NCBI GenBank assembly: GCA_023091665.1
Contig: JALJCQ010000008.1
Coordinates: 1,240,001 to 1,304,000 of the forward strand
Length of the DNA stretch: 64,000 nt
Direction of reading: 5' to 3'
DNA from: Pythium myriotylum
Taxonomy: Eukaryota > Oomycota > Peronosporomycetes > Pythiales > Pythiaceae
Shown: positions 61,587 through 64,000 of the stretch, piece by piece
Layout: each line of letters begins with the position of its first letter
How positions within the stretch are numbered: position 1 is the stretch's first letter
Program-made: the position numbers and the translations under genes
Notes under the pieces: model-generated
Databases searched by the model: none
Told to the model about the DNA's origin: nothing
Seen by the model: the letters and a program-made list of their open reading frames with translations, nothing else

Positions 61587-63017
61587 CTAGCGACTGCGGC
61601 GCGAGGCCCTACGGGTGACAAACATAGACAAGTGAGAACACCGGTCCAGCTCTTTGACGCGACAAATGACACGTACCGCATCTTGGAGCGTCACGTCGAG
61701 AAGGTCTGGCCCGTAAACCTTTTTCGGATAGTTGGTCGCGAGTTCGTAATTCTTGATGGCGATCTGCCGGTCGTGGAATTCGACATCAATGAAGTCGCGG
61801 ACAGTCTGCAGCGTGTCATGCGCGTAGAAGATCCGCTCGAGTCGCGCGCCGTTGTGGAGATGGAACTTGAGCACGGCTGTCTTGTACGATGCACCAGGCG
61901 GGGGCACCCGCGAGGGCGGTGCGTCCTGAAGACGTGCGCGCTTCGCCTCGATTGTCTGCTTGAGTGCCTCCTCCGCGATCCGTTTCTCTTCCTCCAACCG
62001 ACGGGCTTCTTCCTCGGCTCGTTGCTGCTCTTCAATGGCGCGCTGTTCTGCGAGACGCGCCTCTTCTTCTCGTCGGCGGTCCGCTTCGAGCGACTCTTGG
62101 TACTCCCGATCCTGTTGCTCCCGAAGTAGCTGCGCCTCCGACCTACTCAACTCGCGAAAGATTAGAACCGACTTCGAAAACGTGATAGCGATGGACAACT
62201 GCCGTACCGTTGTTGTTGAAGGTGCCGAGCGGTCGCAAGAATTGTGTTATTGCGCCCGATCGCTGTGTTTAGTGCTCGAATCAAGACCGCGGGAGGCACA
62301 TCCACTAACGAGACGTTCGTGTCAGTGAGCAATTAGCATCCCTTAAGGCCATGTAGAGACCGTACCCGTGATCTTCTCCACAACGTTCACGCCCCGAGAC
62401 ACGCATGTGAGTAGCGCAATGAACGGGAACTTCGCGCACCCGAGAGAGAGGCTGACACCGAATCCCTCGACCTGCTGCACGCAGCCGGCCCACGCCACGA
62501 TGCTGTCGCTGTCGTTGATGTAGTTGGTGAAAACCTCTGTGCAGACCGTTTGCTTGGCGAACCGCAGCGCGTCGTCGTGGATATTCGAGTGGAGGAACAC
62601 CAAGAGGAACTACATTGTCCGCGCCGTGGACACGGCGTCGCGGAACGACGTGAGCTCAAAGCGCGGGCAGTGCGGGCCGAAGCGCCTCTGGAGCGAGTCG
62701 GCAAAGAGCCGCGCGGCGACTTGAGGGTCCTCGGGCTCGGCCTCGCCCAGGATGAGGCTCAGCGGCGAGAAGAGCAGTTCCATGAGGCCCTTCTGTCGCG
62801 GTGGTCGCCGCGCCGCCGGTCCGCTGTCGGTGGTCGACGCCGTGGACGACGTGGCGCGGTCCGAGCGCGTGTCCGGGAGGTCGTCGCGGTCGTTGTTGTC
62901 GAGCTCGGCGCCGTGGGGCGCGCCGTTGACGAGTCGGCGGCGCAGGCCCGTGGCGTCGGCGTTGGCGCCCACGGCGTCGTGGTTGTCGCCCGGCGAGAGC
63001 GCCGCGGCCGCCGTCAT
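61587..63017 (-). pseudogene. FAF2: FAF2/UBXD8-like UAS-UBX protein, interrupted by an in-frame TAG
   Basis: Exons 63017-62366, 62304-62208 and 62142-61587; introns of 61 and 65 bp (donors GTACGG; branches CTAAT). 435 codons. Order fits FAF2: an N-terminal region with a hydrophobic hairpin-like segment (GLMELLFSPLSLIL), a UAS thioredoxin-like domain (FLLVFLHSN to VNVVEKIT, then VDVPPAVLIRALN), a long coiled coil (LREQQDREYQESLEADRRRE) and a C-terminal UBX domain (TAVLKFHLHNGARLERIF). FAF2 recruits p97/VCP in ER-associated degradation. Codon 136 (62612-62610) is TAG, directly before FLLVFLHSN, where FAF2 has a basic or polar residue. The frame is otherwise intact. A nonsense allele or a sequencing error is likely; the gene may be functional in another copy. 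Confidence 0.6.
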
Positions 63018-63631
63018 GTTGAGGTTCTTCGTCGAAACTTCGCAGTCGGCTTGCTGCTCGAGCTCCTCTCGCACTCCAGAGTTGCTCGAATAAAGAGCCC
63101 TTGGCCGGATCCTACCTTAGGACATGTGGACGTAAATGGTGGGGACCACCTTATAAATGGGGGCAACAGCAACTTGGCCGTGGTGTTCGACGCAACGTCA
63201 CCGTCAACGCATCTTCTTGCTCCATAGCCGCACCGCCCCGTGCTCAGACCAAGACGCAACGTTCTCAAACTACTCGAACGAGCGCCGTTTGGGTGTGTCG
63301 ACTTGGTCAAGACGAGACGGACGCTCGACAGACTGAGCACCGAAGGGCTCCGGAGACCGTGACCCAGCGCCAGGAGTCGCGACTCATCGTTTCGTCCTTC
63401 GTCCAAGGACCGAGATAGGATAAAGATAACGGATGAGCATGCAGCACAGTAATCAGATTTCACGAAGGAAGCGTGCTAGTTGCCTTTCCCGCGCCTTCGT
63501 CGCATAAGGCTCGCCTAGTCTCCTCGCCATCTCCACCCTCCAACTTCCTCAGCTCCCACGCAGTCTCCACACTTTGGACTGCAATCCATTCGTCATCTTG
63601 CTCCAAGCTCCGCACTCGCACCGTGGCCACC
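63018..63631. other. Intergenic region between divergent genes, no feature seen
   Basis: 614 bp between the FAF2-like gene and the third M64 peptidase, presumably two promoters. No RNA or repeat seen. Confidence 0.45.
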
Positions 63632-64000
63632 ATGAAGATCGACGCACTATTATCCACAATCGCTCTGCTCTCAGGCGTATCAGCTTCGACCACAACCTTC
63701 TCTACCAAAGTCCGAATCAACGCTGTGACTTCGACGTGCACATCGATCTCACCAGTCGCTGAGACCCAACTTCATCGAGCTATCCAAACTGCAAGCGATG
63801 TACTCGTTCAGACGCGTCAACGACAGAACCGACTGGTGGATGAAGAGCCAACCAGTCAAGCTGATCAGAAGATCGCAACGGTGCTTGGTGGAAGTGTCGA
63901 GGCTGTCACCAAGCGAGTAGACGAGTTGTGTCCTCTCGGTGTCGTGACGACCAACCCCAAATCGTCGAACCTCCGCGGGGGGACAATGCGAAGCTCGATC
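63632..64000 (+). CDS. Secreted M64 metalloprotease, copy 3 (5' end only)
   Basis: The start MKIDALLSTIALLSGVSAS is a signal peptide, and the 123 codons before the window edge align with the N-terminal region of the other two M64 copies (FSTKVRIN, then CTSISPVAETQLHRAIQ, VLVQTRQRQNR, VLGGSVEAVTKRV, CPLGV). The catalytic domain would lie beyond base 64000. Frame is intact so far. It is the third member of this family within about 8.5 kb. Confidence 0.85.
   Translation, partial: MKIDALLSTIALLSGVSASTTTFSTKVRINAVTSTCTSISPVAETQLHRAIQTASDVLVQTRQRQNRLVDEEPTSQADQKIATVLGGSVEAVTKRVDELCPLGVVTTNPKSSNLRGGTMRSSI

Overview
This is nuclear eukaryotic DNA. It is dense and gene-rich, with coding GC high at third positions, and with short GT-AG introns (56-74 nt, most with a CTRAY-type branch site). 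The gene content (nuclear PRMT7, PEX6, TPP2, an NPH3-like BTB protein, a plant-type nickel-transport family, secreted M64 peptidases) best fits an oomycete, probably Pythium/Phytophthora-like. The assignment is an inference, since no marker gene such as rRNA is present.

Left third (1-21 kb): a truncated unknown gene; tripeptidyl peptidase II; a two-repeat SANT/Myb protein; a giant armadillo protein; a fungal-type cystathionine gamma-synthase; a ceramide-synthase-like gene interrupted by an in-frame TAG; a FAM161-like coiled-coil protein; a mitochondrial carrier; a stand-alone TFIIS N-terminal domain protein; and a three-exon NRAMP metal transporter.

Middle (22-46 kb): PRMT7; a degenerate nuclear ATP-synthase-alpha-like protein; 3-isopropylmalate dehydrogenase; a cluster of four paralogous NicO-type nickel/cobalt transporters; a nucleotide-sugar transporter; a Cys-rich BTB/NPH3-like protein; a 3.1 kb stretch with no convincing gene; and the proteasome adaptor ECM29.

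Right third (45-64 kb): an SR splicing factor; a coiled-coil protein with a probable frame disruption; a secreted crystallin-like protein; a fusion of the acetolactate synthase regulatory subunit with a zeta-toxin-like P-loop kinase domain; mitochondrial ribosomal protein S6; SEM1/DSS1; PEX6; three members of a secreted M64 metallopeptidase family (the last cut by the window edge); SUA5; and a FAF2/UBXD8-like gene with an in-frame TAG.

Many genes sit in head-to-head pairs with about 150-300 bp between start codons, which suggests shared promoters. Amino-acid biosynthesis recurs (methionine, leucine, branched-chain regulation), as do protein turnover (TPP2, ECM29, SEM1, FAF2) and metal transport (NRAMP plus four NicO genes). 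Nothing shows that these are functionally linked clusters apart from the tandem paralogues. The strongest candidate for something undescribed is the acetolactate synthase regulatory subunit fused to the zeta-toxin-like domain (49018-50834). Exon structures were built by eye from homology and splice signals and have not been tested against transcripts.
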